Below are positions 51,047-60,219 of a stretch of 64,000 nucleotides of DNA, piece after piece. Each line of letters starts with the position of its first letter. Positions within the stretch are counted from its first letter, which is position 1. The stretch lies in NCBI RefSeq assembly GCF_014705615.1, contig NZ_JACXJA010000005.1, forward strand, positions 1 through 64,000. Reading direction: 5' to 3'. This DNA is from Paenibacillus oceani. GTDB lineage: Bacteria > Bacillota > Bacilli > Paenibacillales > NBRC-103111. A program made the position numbers and the translations under genes. The notes under the pieces are model-generated. The model was not told the origin of the DNA, ran no database searches, and saw only the letters and a program-made list of their open reading frames with translations.

Positions 51047-52588
51047 CTATTTGTGCGTCGCCTCGAACTCTTTCGGCGTACAGCCGACAAGCCTTTTAAA
51101 CGTCTTCGCAAATGATTTCGGGTCGGAGAAGCCGACCGCTTCGGCAATTTCGTACACTTTCATCTCGCCGGAAAGCAGCTTTTTCTTCGCTTCCTCGATA
51201 CGGATCCGGGTTAACGTCTCAGTCAGCGACTCCCCCATCTCCTTGCTGAACAAATCGCTGAGATAGCTGCGGCTCAGCTTCACGTGATCGGCGATATCGA
51301 CGGTCCCGATGTTGCGCCGGTATTGCTCGCGCATGAATTGGACGGCTTTTTTGATAAACGGATTGTTCGACGCTTTGGAGCGCTCTCCGCCGTACGGCCT
51401 TCCCCACAGCTGCTCCGCTTCCTCGACCATGAACGAACACAGCAAGTCGGCCCGCGGGATGGAGCGGATCTGCTCCAGCGACACAGATTCGGGCTCGTCT
51501 TCGCTTCGCCGGGACTGCTGCCTGGCGAAGCCGGCCGCCAAGCCCAGCATATCGCATACGAAGCTTTGAAGCTTGGCGACGTTCGGCTTATAGCGCCGGA
51601 TGGACTCGGCAATCATCTCGATCCAATGGCCGGCCGCTTCTTTGTTCCCGTTGGATACGGCCCGCAAAAAGTCGTTTCGCTCCTGAACGGGTAGCGGTGC
51701 TTCTTCCGCAGCGGGAAAATCGTCAACGATCAGCGGTCCGGCTTCTCCATAAAAGTACCGGTGCCCTTGCCGGCGATGAACCGCGAGCGCATGAACGAAA
51801 TCTTGTGCCTTCGGGATCACCGGGCCCAGCCCGACAAACCAATCCGCTTGCGGTGGAGCGGCTTCCTTCAATTTCGTGTACACGCTTTGCGCGCATCCGA
51901 ACATCCATTCATGACGTTCCTTCTCGGACAAGCTCCGGTCGGTGCCGCCCATCACGATCCATACTTTGTCGCTCCATTTCAATACGGCCTTACTGTGCGG
52001 GATCGTCCACTCCTCCAAGGAAGGGCGAAAGACGGAATCGGTCTCGACCCAGATGCTGAACGTCCCCGCCCCCCGCTGAAACAGCTCGGCCTCCAGTCTT
52101 GCCTCGCCCACGCCGGCCTGCACGTATTGACGCAGCCAATCGGCGAGACGATACGCTTTCGACTGCTTGAGCTGCTCCTGCCATTCCGCGATAACCCGCT
52201 TCGTATGGCGCTCTTCATCCAGCTTGGCGCGCACCGACCGGAGAATGTCGACCAGCCCGTCCGGCTCCATCGTCGGCTTCAGGATATAGTCCTGGGCGCC
52301 GAGCTTCATCGCTTCCTTCACGAGCGAGAAATCGTCGAGGCAGCTGAGGACGAGAAGCCCTACGTCTTCCTGCAATTCCTTCACTTCGCGCATCAGCGCA
52401 AGGCCGTCCATTCGTGGCATCCGAATATCCGTTATTACAATATCGATCTGTTCCTTGCGGAAACATTCCAGCGCCTCTATGCCGTCGGAGGCTTCGCCGA
52501 CCAGATGGAAGCCGTGCTCCTCCCAGTCGACCAGCGTTCGCAAGCCGATCCGGATAATCGGCTCATCGTCGACGATCAACACATTCAT
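51047..52588 (-). CDS. YesN-type AraC-family response regulator
   Basis: A 513-residue response regulator: a CheY-like receiver (IVDDEPIIR; phosphoacceptor Asp in VITDIRMPRMDG; Lys in LKPT), a long middle region, and a C-terminal AraC double helix-turn-helix (VDIADHVKLSRSYLSDLF; VYEIAEAVGFSDPKSFAKTFK). Partner of the YesM-type kinase, whose stop precedes it by two bases. Such pairs usually control sugar-uptake ABC operons, but none is adjacent. Confidence 0.93.
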   Translation of the reverse strand: MNVLIVDDEPIIRIGLRTLVDWEEHGFHLVGEASDGIEALECFRKEQIDIVITDIRMPRMDGLALMREVKELQEDVGLLVLSCLDDFSLVKEAMKLGAQDYILKPTMEPDGLVDILRSVRAKLDEERHTKRVIAEWQEQLKQSKAYRLADWLRQYVQAGVGEARLEAELFQRGAGTFSIWVETDSVFRPSLEEWTIPHSKAVLKWSDKVWIVMGGTDRSLSEKERHEWMFGCAQSVYTKLKEAAPPQADWFVGLGPVIPKAQDFVHALAVHRRQGHRYFYGEAGPLIVDDFPAAEEAPLPVQERNDFLRAVSNGNKEAAGHWIEMIAESIRRYKPNVAKLQSFVCDMLGLAAGFARQQSRRSEDEPESVSLEQIRSIPRADLLCSFMVEEAEQLWGRPYGGERSKASNNPFIKKAVQFMREQYRRNIGTVDIADHVKLSRSYLSDLFSKEMGESLTETLTRIRIEEAKKKLLSGEMKVYEIAEAVGFSDPKSFAKTFKRLVGCTPKEFEATHK

Positions 52589-52590
52589 AA

Positions 52591-54333
52591 TCAGGACTCC
52601 TCATTTCGGTGAATAGGCAAAGACAAACGGACGGTAGTCCCCACATTCAACTTGCTGAACACATGCATCTTGTAATCCGGCCCGTAGTACAGCTTAATTC
52701 GCTCCCGGATATTGCGCAAGCCGATGCCGCTCATTCGTTCCTTGCTGCTCGCAGGGTTATGCTGCGGATTCACAACCCCGTCCGGCTCGGCTATGCCTAT
52801 GCCGTTATCCTGTACCTGGCACAGCAGCATATCGCGGTCGAGCCAAGCCCGAATCGTAATCTCCCCTTCGCGGGGACTGTTCGCAAGCCCGTGAATGAGC
52901 GCATTTTCGACCAGCGGCTGCAGCATCAGCTTCGGCACGAGACAAACGGAGGCAAGCGGATCGACATCGAGGTTCAGCTTCACCAGATCGCCGTAACGGA
53001 ACGACTGGATCGCCATATAGTCGCGCAGCAGCGCAATCTCTTCCTTCAGCGTAAGAAAATCGCCCTTCTTGCCGAGGCTCGCCTGCAGCAGACGAACGAG
53101 CGCGCTGACCGCGTCGGATATTTGCGGCGTTTTATGGATTTTGGCCACCCATTTGATCGTATTCAGCGTATTGTACAAAAAATGCGGATTCAGTTGATAC
53201 TGCAGCGCTTCGATCTCCGCTTCTTTCTTAAGCGACTCCTCCAGCTTCGCCTGCTTGATCGTCTCCTCCAGACGATTCAGCATCTGGTTGTAGCTGTTTC
53301 CCAGTTCGTCGATCTCACGCACGCTACCGGAAGTCCAGTACGCCTTCAGATCGCCCGATTCGGCACGTTTCATAAGCCGGCGCAGCGAGTGCAGCGGGCG
53401 GGAGAACAAAGCGGAGAATAATACGGAGCTAACGATAGACACCGCGAGAACGATAGTGAAAAAGACGATCACCGTGTTGCGCATCGTTGATTTCAGCGCC
53501 ATCCCGTCCGTATTCGGGACTTCAACATAACTCATCCACGTCTGTCCCGGTACCGATAACGGCCTCTGGGAGACGATCACATCCGGTCCCGCTCTCAAGA
53601 AAGCGTCTTTCTCCGAAAGAAACAAGGACGTGCCTTGCTCCATACCGGGCTGCCGGGTTCCGCTCTCGAACAGCACGGAACCAGTATCCGGATCCCACAG
53701 CGCCAGATTGGATAAGCCGCTGTCGCCGCGTATCTCGTCGAGTATGCGGGTCATATCCGCCAGGATTCGAATGGAGCCGTCCACATAATAGTCCGAACCG
53801 TACAAAGGACCGACCCAAGATATCCGGTTGCGTCCTTCTTCGCGTACGAAAAAGTCGGAGCGGTTAACCGGCATCTTCGAAGCGCGCGATTCGTAGTCCA
53901 GCGGGCTGCCGGCCGCGCAGAACGAGCTGCCCCCTTCGATCGCAAAGCAAAAATCAATTATATGTTTCCGGTACTCCAGCCGGTACGAGGCTGAATGCAC
54001 GATCGATTCCTTCACTCTGCGCATCGCGGCGTCTTCCTCTTCCAAGCCGATCTTGCCGGATTTGAGCCACAGTTCCAACCCGGGGGTTTCCAGTAGCGAT
54101 CTATATACATATTCGAGCTCCCGCATTTCTTTCTCCAGCTGGCGCGTGACCCGGTCATGCTTGGCCGATACCGCCGCTTTCCATTCCGCTTCGGTACGCT
54201 CCGCCGATTGGACGTAAAAAAACGTTAAGGCAATACAAACCGGAACAGATCCGATTATAATCAAATAAAGGAACATACGCACCTGAAAGCTTTTGAACGG
54301 CTGTGCGGCGAATAAGGAAACCAGTCTCTGCAT
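52591..54333 (-). CDS. YesM-type sensor histidine kinase
   Basis: A 580-residue kinase: a transmembrane helix (about 18-40), an extracytoplasmic dCache-like sensor to about residue 290, a second helix, a HAMP domain, then the His_kinase domain (QLNPHFLYNTLNTIKW with the phosphoacceptor His) and HATPase (QPLVENALIHG, DNGIGI, GIGLRNIRERI). Signals in this family are often glycan-derived. It is the first gene of the pair and divergent from the aldo-keto reductase. The start follows CAGGTGACGAC. Confidence 0.93.
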   Translation of the reverse strand: MQRLVSLFAAQPFKSFQVRMFLYLIIIGSVPVCIALTFFYVQSAERTEAEWKAAVSAKHDRVTRQLEKEMRELEYVYRSLLETPGLELWLKSGKIGLEEEDAAMRRVKESIVHSASYRLEYRKHIIDFCFAIEGGSSFCAAGSPLDYESRASKMPVNRSDFFVREEGRNRISWVGPLYGSDYYVDGSIRILADMTRILDEIRGDSGLSNLALWDPDTGSVLFESGTRQPGMEQGTSLFLSEKDAFLRAGPDVIVSQRPLSVPGQTWMSYVEVPNTDGMALKSTMRNTVIVFFTIVLAVSIVSSVLFSALFSRPLHSLRRLMKRAESGDLKAYWTSGSVREIDELGNSYNQMLNRLEETIKQAKLEESLKKEAEIEALQYQLNPHFLYNTLNTIKWVAKIHKTPQISDAVSALVRLLQASLGKKGDFLTLKEEIALLRDYMAIQSFRYGDLVKLNLDVDPLASVCLVPKLMLQPLVENALIHGLANSPREGEITIRAWLDRDMLLCQVQDNGIGIAEPDGVVNPQHNPASSKERMSGIGLRNIRERIKLYYGPDYKMHVFSKLNVGTTVRLSLPIHRNEES

Positions 54334-54541
54334 GTCGTCACCTGTATGGTTGATATTGCCGAATCGATCCTGACTTACTTCGACAAAGGTGCTCCGGAAT
54401 CCTACTTGAAGATGGAAGCGAATCGAATGCGCGCCTGAAAATCGGCGTACCGAGATCCGTTGTTGCAGCAGGACGGACGAAACCGTTATGATGAAGAGGT
54501 AATAGCGAGGATCTCTACATAGAGGAGGCGTGACAACAACA

Positions 54542-55531
54542 ATGACCTACACTCCTGCAAGCGACCGGTACGAATCGATGGTATACAACAGGTGCGGACG
54601 TTCCGGACTGAAGCTGCCGGCGATCTCGCTCGGGCTGTGGCACAACTTCGGCGGAGTCGATTATCTGGAGAACATGAGGGCGATGCTTCGCCGTTCGTTC
54701 GATCTCGGAATTACGCATTTTGACTTGGCCAATAACTACGGTCCACCTCCGGGAAGCGCGGAAGAAAATTTCGGCCGGATTCTCAAAACGGATTTTGCCG
54801 GTTATCGCGACGAACTGGTCATCTCGACGAAAGCGGGCTATCATATGTGGCCGGGGCCATACGGGGACTGGGGTTCGCGGAAATATCTAGTTTCCAGCCT
54901 CGATCAGAGTCTGAAGCGGATGGGCGTTGATTACGTCGATATTTTTTACTCGCATCGTCCTGATCCGGACACTCCGCTGGAGGAAACGATGATGGCGCTC
55001 GATCACGTAGTGCGTCAAGGCAAAGCGCTGTATGTCGGGATTTCTTCGTACAATGCGGAGCAAACGGCCCGTGCCGCCGAAATTTTGAAGCAGCTCGGCA
55101 CGCCGCTGCTGATTCACCAGCCTGCCTATTCGATGCTGAACCGTTGGATCGAAAGCGGTTTGCAGGACGTGCTGGACGAGACAGGGGCAGGCACGATCGC
55201 CTTTTGCCCGCTCGCCCAAGGGCTGCTTACGAGCCGGTACATTTCGGGAATTCCTGAAGATTCGCGCGCGGCCAAAGTGACCGGATTTCTGAAATCCAAA
55301 GATGTGACCGACGACAAAATCGCGAAAATACGCGCTCTGAACGAGATTGCCGAAGGACGCGGCCAGACGCTTGCGCAAATGGCGCTGGCTTGGGTGCTTC
55401 GAAGAGGCAAAGTAACTTCCGCCCTGATCGGCGCCAGCCGGGTATCCCAGATCGAAGAAAATGTCGCGGCATTAAATCGCCTGGGCTTCAGCGACGAGGA
55501 ATTGGCAAAGATCGATTCCATATTGGCTTAA
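54542..55531 (+). CDS. Aldo-keto reductase (YghZ/Gpr-like)
   Basis: A 329-residue NADPH-dependent aldo-keto reductase close to E. coli YghZ (L-glyceraldehyde 3-phosphate reductase). The start region YNRCGRSGLKLPAISLGLWHNFG, catalytic Asp and Tyr in FDLANNYGPPPGSAEENFG, Lys in VISTKAGY, and the cofactor end ALIGASRVSQIEENV are present. I prefer ATG 54542; a GTG four codons earlier lies too close to the GAGGAGG site, though the ATG spacing is long. A terminator follows at 55545. Confidence 0.9.
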   Translation: MTYTPASDRYESMVYNRCGRSGLKLPAISLGLWHNFGGVDYLENMRAMLRRSFDLGITHFDLANNYGPPPGSAEENFGRILKTDFAGYRDELVISTKAGYHMWPGPYGDWGSRKYLVSSLDQSLKRMGVDYVDIFYSHRPDPDTPLEETMMALDHVVRQGKALYVGISSYNAEQTARAAEILKQLGTPLLIHQPAYSMLNRWIESGLQDVLDETGAGTIAFCPLAQGLLTSRYISGIPEDSRAAKVTGFLKSKDVTDDKIAKIRALNEIAEGRGQTLAQMALAWVLRRGKVTSALIGASRVSQIEENVAALNRLGFSDEELAKIDSILA

Positions 55532-55544
55532 ATGGCACAAAAAA

Positions 55545-55577
55545 GGCCGGCAAGGGGAACTGCCCTGCCGGTTTTTC
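55545..55577 (+). terminator. Terminator of the aldo-keto reductase gene
   Basis: CCGGCA (55547-55552) pairs with TGCCGG (55566-55571) with an inner GGG/CCC pairing, followed by TTTTT. Confidence 0.85.
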
Positions 55578-56071
55578 TTGTCGCCAGAATGATTAAGTTC
55601 TCTAAGGCGATAAAGCATTGAAGTGAATCAGTGAATCCAAACATTCTGAATCAAGAAAAGCTGCCTCTTATGCAGGATCGTTTAGCGTGGTAAAGGCTTC
55701 GTTTAAAAGCTTGTCTTTAGAGATCAGAATGTGTATGTTCTTCTCCGCATTAAAACGGAGATGAGCCCGGAATGTAAGCTAAACCATATTCTAACGGACA
55801 TGTTGAAGGTTATTTCGCTGAAGAACAGTTTTTTGAAATGTAATGGTCACCACAGCGCTTATTTCCTCCGAACCACCTCTAAAAGTAACATTTCTCCTCA
55901 ATAGTTGCATTCATGTCCGTTAGAAATCAAATGGATCGAAATTCACCGTATTAACGACCGCTGTGTCCGTTAGAGTTTTTGTTCTTACACACCGTTCACA
56001 GCGGCATGTGCTTCGCGCCGATTCAATAGGGATAGAGTATAGCCGATTAATCAGATCGTATCCGATACCGT
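55578..56071. other. Non-coding spacer with inverted TAACGGACA repeats
   Basis: About 490 bases, AT-rich and without a plausible gene. CTAACGGACATG (55791-55802) pairs perfectly with CATGTCCGTTAG (55912-55923), and a third site TGTCCGTTAG lies at 55964-55973. I recall TAACGGACA-type units as frequent intergenic repeats in Paenibacillus. Confidence 0.6.
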
Positions 56072-58789
56072 CTATTGGGTCTGATTAGGAACTTGATTCG
56101 GATTTGGAACCGGCTGCTGCGTACTTCCGCCTCCTGTACCGGCGGAGCCCGTCGGGGTCTGGTTGCCGCCGGATGTACTGCCCGTGCCGCTTCCCCCTGG
56201 GGAAGTACCGTCCGAGCCGCCGCTTCCAGTGCCGTTGCCGGTGTTGTTACCTGTGTTGTTGCCCGTGTTATTTCCGGTGTTGTTGCCGGTGTTGTTGCCG
56301 GTGTTGTTACCTGTGTTGTTGCCCGTGTTATTCCCGGTGTTGTTTCCGGTATTGTTTCCACCAGTATTTCCACTACCGTCGTTATTGCTATTGTTACCTC
56401 CGTTATTACTGCTGTTGTTTCCGTTAGTATTTCCGCTGCCGTTATTATTTCCGTTGCCGCCATTGTTGCCATCGCCATTGCTATTGCCATTGTTATTGCC
56501 GTTACCGTTGTTATTGCCGTTGCCGTTATTCCCGTTCCCCTCGCCGGGGCCTTGATTGCCGCCTGCCGGAATCTCGACCGTAACGACATTGGACTTCTCC
56601 GCTTCTATGCTCGTTGCCGAGTTGTACGGAACTACATAATACTCGTACTTGTCGCCCGGAATCGCCATATCGCGCAGCTCCGGCGTCGCCGAGCTGGCCA
56701 GCAGCTTCGGCTCGCTGTCCTTCGTTCCTTTGCGGAACACTTTATATACGATATTGTCGCCTTGGACCGGAGACCAGGTCAGTTTGACGGTTTGTTCTTC
56801 CTTGATGTAGGTGCCGGCCAGATCGCTGACGGTTGGCGGCGGTGCGCTGATATCCTCGATGCCCTTCGGCTTCACGAACTGCGAAGGCTTATAATTCACA
56901 AGCGCCTTCGTCATAACTTCCTTGAACAAAATAGCGGGCCGCGCGCTGCCGTCCTTCACGTAATGCTGCGTGTCGGTCGTATCGAAGCCCATCCAGATCG
57001 CCGCCGACCATTCCGGCGTATACCCGGCGAACCAGACGTCGCGGTTATATTTCTCCAGCCCTTTCAAATCCAGCTGGGTCGTGCCCGTCTTGCCGGCTAC
57101 CGCCCGGTTCATCTTGGCGCTGGCTCCCGTGCCGTTATCTACGGCGTTTTTAAGCATCTCGGTCATATACCATGCGGTTCTCGCGCTCATCACTTGTTCC
57201 GGCTTCGCCGGCTTGTACGTGTAAACCTCCGAGCCTGCACGTTCGATTTTCAACACCGAATGGCTTTCGTTCAGTTGACCGTTGTTGGCAAACGCGCCGT
57301 AAGCCGCAGCCATCTGGAGCGGAGTAGCGCCTTTGGTCAATCCGCCGAGGGCGATCGCGAGATTCCGGTCTTTCGTTTCGTCAAGCGGGATTCCGATCTT
57401 TTTGGAAAAGTCCATCCCCCGCTTCACACCGATTTCGTTGAGCAGCCATACGCTGGCGACGTTGCCGGACTTCTGGATCGTTTGCTTCATGCTCATTTGT
57501 CCCAAGTACACGTTATCCCAGTTGGAAGGGGAATAACCACCGAACGACATCTTCTCGTCCTTCAGCATCGTATACGGATTGTACTTGTTGAAGTCGTACT
57601 CCATCGCCGGGGCGAACACAGTAATCGGCTTGAATGACGAGCCCGGCGCCCGCGGACGGACGGCCCGGTTCATATCTTTGGTCTTGTAGTCCCGGCCGCC
57701 GATCATCCCGATAATACCGCCTGTCTTATGATCGACGATGACCATCGCGCTTTGCATCTGCTGCTTCGGACCGTCGGCCTGGAACAGCTTATCGTTGGCG
57801 TAAGCCTGCTCCATCGCCTTCTGCGCGGTCTGATCCATCGTCGTATAGATTTTGTATCCTCCGCGCAGCAGCTCATCCTCGGTTTTACCGGTTTTCTCGA
57901 CCGCTTCGTTAACGACGTAATCGATAAAGGCGGCGTATTGGTTGCTCTTGGTCGGAGGCTTGTAGTCGTACACGACTGCGGCCGCATTCGCCCGTTCTTC
58001 CTCGGTAATGTAGCCCTGGTCCTTCATCAGCTGCAGCACGACGCCGCGTCTTTCTTTGGAACGTTCCGGATCGCTGATCGGATTATAATACGACGGCGCC
58101 TTCGGGATCGCCGCCAAGGTAGCCATTTCCCATACTTGGAGCGATGTCAGGTCCGATTTGCCGAAATACAGCTTCGCTGCCGCCTTGACGCCATAAGCCC
58201 GATTGCCGAAATAAATCCGGTTCATATAGGCTTCCAGTATTTCATCCTTGCTCTTATTCCGCTCCAGCGCCAGCGCAATGGCCGCTTCGTTCGCCTTGCG
58301 GAATATCGTCTTGTCGGCGTCCAAAAACATGTTTTTGGCCAGCTGCTGCGTAATCGTGCTGCCGCCTTCAACAAGGCTGCGGTGCATAATGTCCTTGTAC
58401 AGCGCGCGGCCGATCGACCAGAAGTCGATCCCGTTATGCTCGGTAAAGCGTTTGTCCTCGGTAGCGATAAACGCCTGCGCGAGTTTCTCCGGAATGTCGC
58501 TCATCGTCACCAGCTCGCGGTTTTCCCTGGCAAGCGTCATCACTTCCTGATTGTCTCTGTCGTACACGATGGCTGCGTCGGCCATCACCATCTTATCTTT
58601 GTTTTCCTCATAGTATTTTTCCCCGTTCAGCATGATTACGATATATCCCGCCATCGCGCAAAAAGCGCCAAGCGCACACGTAATCAAAAACCAGACAAGC
58701 AGCTTTTTCGGACGAAACTTCTTTTTCGCCTTTCTTTTTTTCGGTTGTTTTTTCGGCTGATTGGCGTTGGAGTTCCGTGTTGCGCTCAT
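56072..58789 (-). CDS. Class A penicillin-binding protein PBP1A with FN3 and Gly/Asn/Thr-rich tail
   Basis: A 905-residue bifunctional murein synthase. A very basic cytoplasmic start (about 1-28) and one helix precede the glycosyltransferase (EDKRFTEHNGID; GGSTITQQLAKN), then the transpeptidase with active-site Ser in GSSFKP, SGN, and KTGTTQ. A fibronectin type III domain (about 660-750) follows, then a tail of about 150 residues made of Asn, Gly, Thr and Ser with about ten GNNT repeats. The tail should be an extended wall-spanning linker. AAGGAGG precedes the ATG. It is the only gene in its transcript unless read through from hfq. Confidence 0.94.
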   Translation of the reverse strand: MSATRNSNANQPKKQPKKRKAKKKFRPKKLLVWFLITCALGAFCAMAGYIVIMLNGEKYYEENKDKMVMADAAIVYDRDNQEVMTLARENRELVTMSDIPEKLAQAFIATEDKRFTEHNGIDFWSIGRALYKDIMHRSLVEGGSTITQQLAKNMFLDADKTIFRKANEAAIALALERNKSKDEILEAYMNRIYFGNRAYGVKAAAKLYFGKSDLTSLQVWEMATLAAIPKAPSYYNPISDPERSKERRGVVLQLMKDQGYITEEERANAAAVVYDYKPPTKSNQYAAFIDYVVNEAVEKTGKTEDELLRGGYKIYTTMDQTAQKAMEQAYANDKLFQADGPKQQMQSAMVIVDHKTGGIIGMIGGRDYKTKDMNRAVRPRAPGSSFKPITVFAPAMEYDFNKYNPYTMLKDEKMSFGGYSPSNWDNVYLGQMSMKQTIQKSGNVASVWLLNEIGVKRGMDFSKKIGIPLDETKDRNLAIALGGLTKGATPLQMAAAYGAFANNGQLNESHSVLKIERAGSEVYTYKPAKPEQVMSARTAWYMTEMLKNAVDNGTGASAKMNRAVAGKTGTTQLDLKGLEKYNRDVWFAGYTPEWSAAIWMGFDTTDTQHYVKDGSARPAILFKEVMTKALVNYKPSQFVKPKGIEDISAPPPTVSDLAGTYIKEEQTVKLTWSPVQGDNIVYKVFRKGTKDSEPKLLASSATPELRDMAIPGDKYEYYVVPYNSATSIEAEKSNVVTVEIPAGGNQGPGEGNGNNGNGNNNGNGNNNGNSNGDGNNGGNGNNNGSGNTNGNNSSNNGGNNSNNDGSGNTGGNNTGNNTGNNTGNNTGNNTGNNTGNNTGNNTGNNTGNNTGNGTGSGGSDGTSPGGSGTGSTSGGNQTPTGSAGTGGGSTQQPVPNPNQVPNQTQ
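56230..56365. repeat. Coding tandem repeat in the PBP1A tail
   Basis: Twelve-base units encode GNNT about ten times in succession. A higher-order period of 60 bases is visible: GTTACCTGTGTTGTTGCCCG occurs at about 56246 and again at about 56306. Such arrays expand and contract by slippage. Confidence 0.8.
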
Positions 58790-58819
58790 CGTCCGACTCC
58801 CTCCTTACCCGATTGAAGC

Positions 58820-58846
58820 AAAAGAACAACCCGGATGGGGTTGCTC
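58820..58846 (-). terminator. Terminator after hfq
   Basis: CAACCC (58827-58832) pairs with GGGTTG (58838-58843); on the minus strand TTCTTTTGC follows. Confidence 0.55.
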
Positions 58847-58939
58847 TGCTTCTTTTCTTGTTCATTTATTAAACGTAACGGAGGCGCAAAAAGTTTCATC
58901 CGCACGTCTTGGCCCCGCAGAAAGCGGGTTCCCTCACGA

Positions 58940-59182
58940 TCAGGATTCGGCGGCGGGCTCTTGAGGCATCAGCGATACCGGACGCTGCGGCGTAAAGGTC
59001 GAGATCGCGTGCTTGTACACCATCTGCTGGCGGCCTTCGCTGTCGATAATGATCGTGAAGTTGTCAAACGCCTTGATGTATCCGCGAATTTGGAAGCCGT
59101 TCGTCAAATAGACGGTGACTGCAATGCTCTCTTTGCGAAGCTGGTTCAGGAACGTATCCTGAATATTGATCGACTTGTTCAT
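58940..59182 (-). CDS. hfq: RNA chaperone Hfq
   Basis: An 80-residue Hfq. Sm1 ([22 protein letters not shown]) and Sm2 (YKHAISTF) are intact, and the short acidic tail is typical of Firmicutes. It forms a hexamer that binds small RNAs and A-rich mRNA. ATG 59182 (MNKSINIQ) has AGGGGG upstream at somewhat long spacing; the longer frame has no site. It follows miaA as in many bacteria. Confidence 0.95.
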   Translation of the reverse strand: MNKSINIQDTFLNQLRKESIAVTVYLTNGFQIRGYIKAFDNFTIIIDSEGRQQMVYKHAISTFTPQRPVSLMPQEPAAES

Positions 59183-59259
59183 GAAAAGAGTACCCCCTAA
59201 TCGTTTTGAATCATAAAATTCCACGGACGTATGCCGGAATTATTCGGATTGCTCCCTAC

Positions 59260-60219
59260 TTATTCTGGATCGGGTGGAAACTTTCCTGCTATTATATCAC
59301 TAATTATTTGCAAATGCGCAGAAATATTTGGCTCCGTCACGTCGACCCAGCGTATGTCTTTCATATGCCGGAACCAGGATAGCTGGCGCTTTGCAAACCG
59401 CCGCGTATTCCGCTTGAGCAGATCTACGGCCAGCGGCAGCTCGTACTGCCCGGTCACGTATCCGGCAATTTCCTTATAACCGAGACCCTGCATCGATACG
59501 AGATCGGTCGAATACCCTTTGTCCAGAAGCGACGCTACTTCCCGGATCAGCCCTTGCTCCATCATCAGATCGATCCGCTGCTCGATTCTCTCGTACAGCA
59601 GATCGCGCTCCATCGTCAGCCCGACGATACATAGTTCGTAAGGAGATTGCTTTTTTTGTCGGGCCAAATGTTCGGATTGCGGGATTCCGGTCAATCGGTA
59701 CACTTCAAGCGCCCGGATCGTGCGCCTGCGATCGTTGGTATGAATACGCATCGCGGACGGAGGATCGATCGCTTTCAGCTTGTCGTGCAGCGCCTCTTCC
59801 CCATGGCTGTCCGCGTATTCGTTCAGCTCGAGGCGGTAGTCCTCGTCCGAGCCGCCCTCGCTGAACTGATAATCGTAACAGACCGATTCGACGTAAAGCC
59901 CCGTTCCTCCGACGATAAAGGGAAGCTTGCCCCGGCTGCTTATCTCTTCGATCAAAGCCCGGCTCCGCTCCTGAAACTCCGCGACCGAAAACGGATAATC
60001 CGGATTATGAATATCGATCATATGATGGGGAACGAGCGAGCGCTCCTCCTCCGTCGCTTTGGCCGTTCCGATATCCATCCCCCGGTATACCTGCATCGAG
60101 TCTCCGGATATAATCTCGCAGCCGAACCGGCCGGCCAGCTCCAGACTCAGCTTCGTTTTGCCGACTGCCGTCGGTCCGACGAGAACGAGCAGCGCCGGTT
60201 TCTTTTCCGTTTCCGTCAA
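59260..60219 (-). CDS. miaA: tRNA dimethylallyltransferase MiaA
   Basis: A 319-residue enzyme that adds a dimethylallyl group to A37 of tRNAs reading U-starting codons. The P-loop GPTAVGKT, DSMQVYRGMDIGTAK, GGTGLY, and the C-terminal RNFAKRQLSWFR-like segment (TRRFAKRQLSWFRH) are present. The TTG start overlaps the rsmJ-like stop by four bases (TTGA), with GGAGTG about ten bases upstream. It is translationally coupled to the gene above and followed by hfq. Confidence 0.95.
   Translation of the reverse strand: MTETEKKPALLVLVGPTAVGKTKLSLELAGRFGCEIISGDSMQVYRGMDIGTAKATEEERSLVPHHMIDIHNPDYPFSVAEFQERSRALIEEISSRGKLPFIVGGTGLYVESVCYDYQFSEGGSDEDYRLELNEYADSHGEEALHDKLKAIDPPSAMRIHTNDRRRTIRALEVYRLTGIPQSEHLARQKKQSPYELCIVGLTMERDLLYERIEQRIDLMMEQGLIREVASLLDKGYSTDLVSMQGLGYKEIAGYVTGQYELPLAVDLLKRNTRRFAKRQLSWFRHMKDIRWVDVTEPNISAHLQIISDIIAGKFPPDPE

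Noticed and set aside
56230-56365. Array of regular short repeats that might suggest CRISPR
   Set aside because: Units are 12 bases, contiguous, without spacers, and lie in frame within the PBP1A tail.
56075-57637. A 520-codon plus-strand frame with Val/Ile/Ala repeats
   Set aside because: Antisense of the PBP1A gene; its repeats are the complement of the GNNT array.
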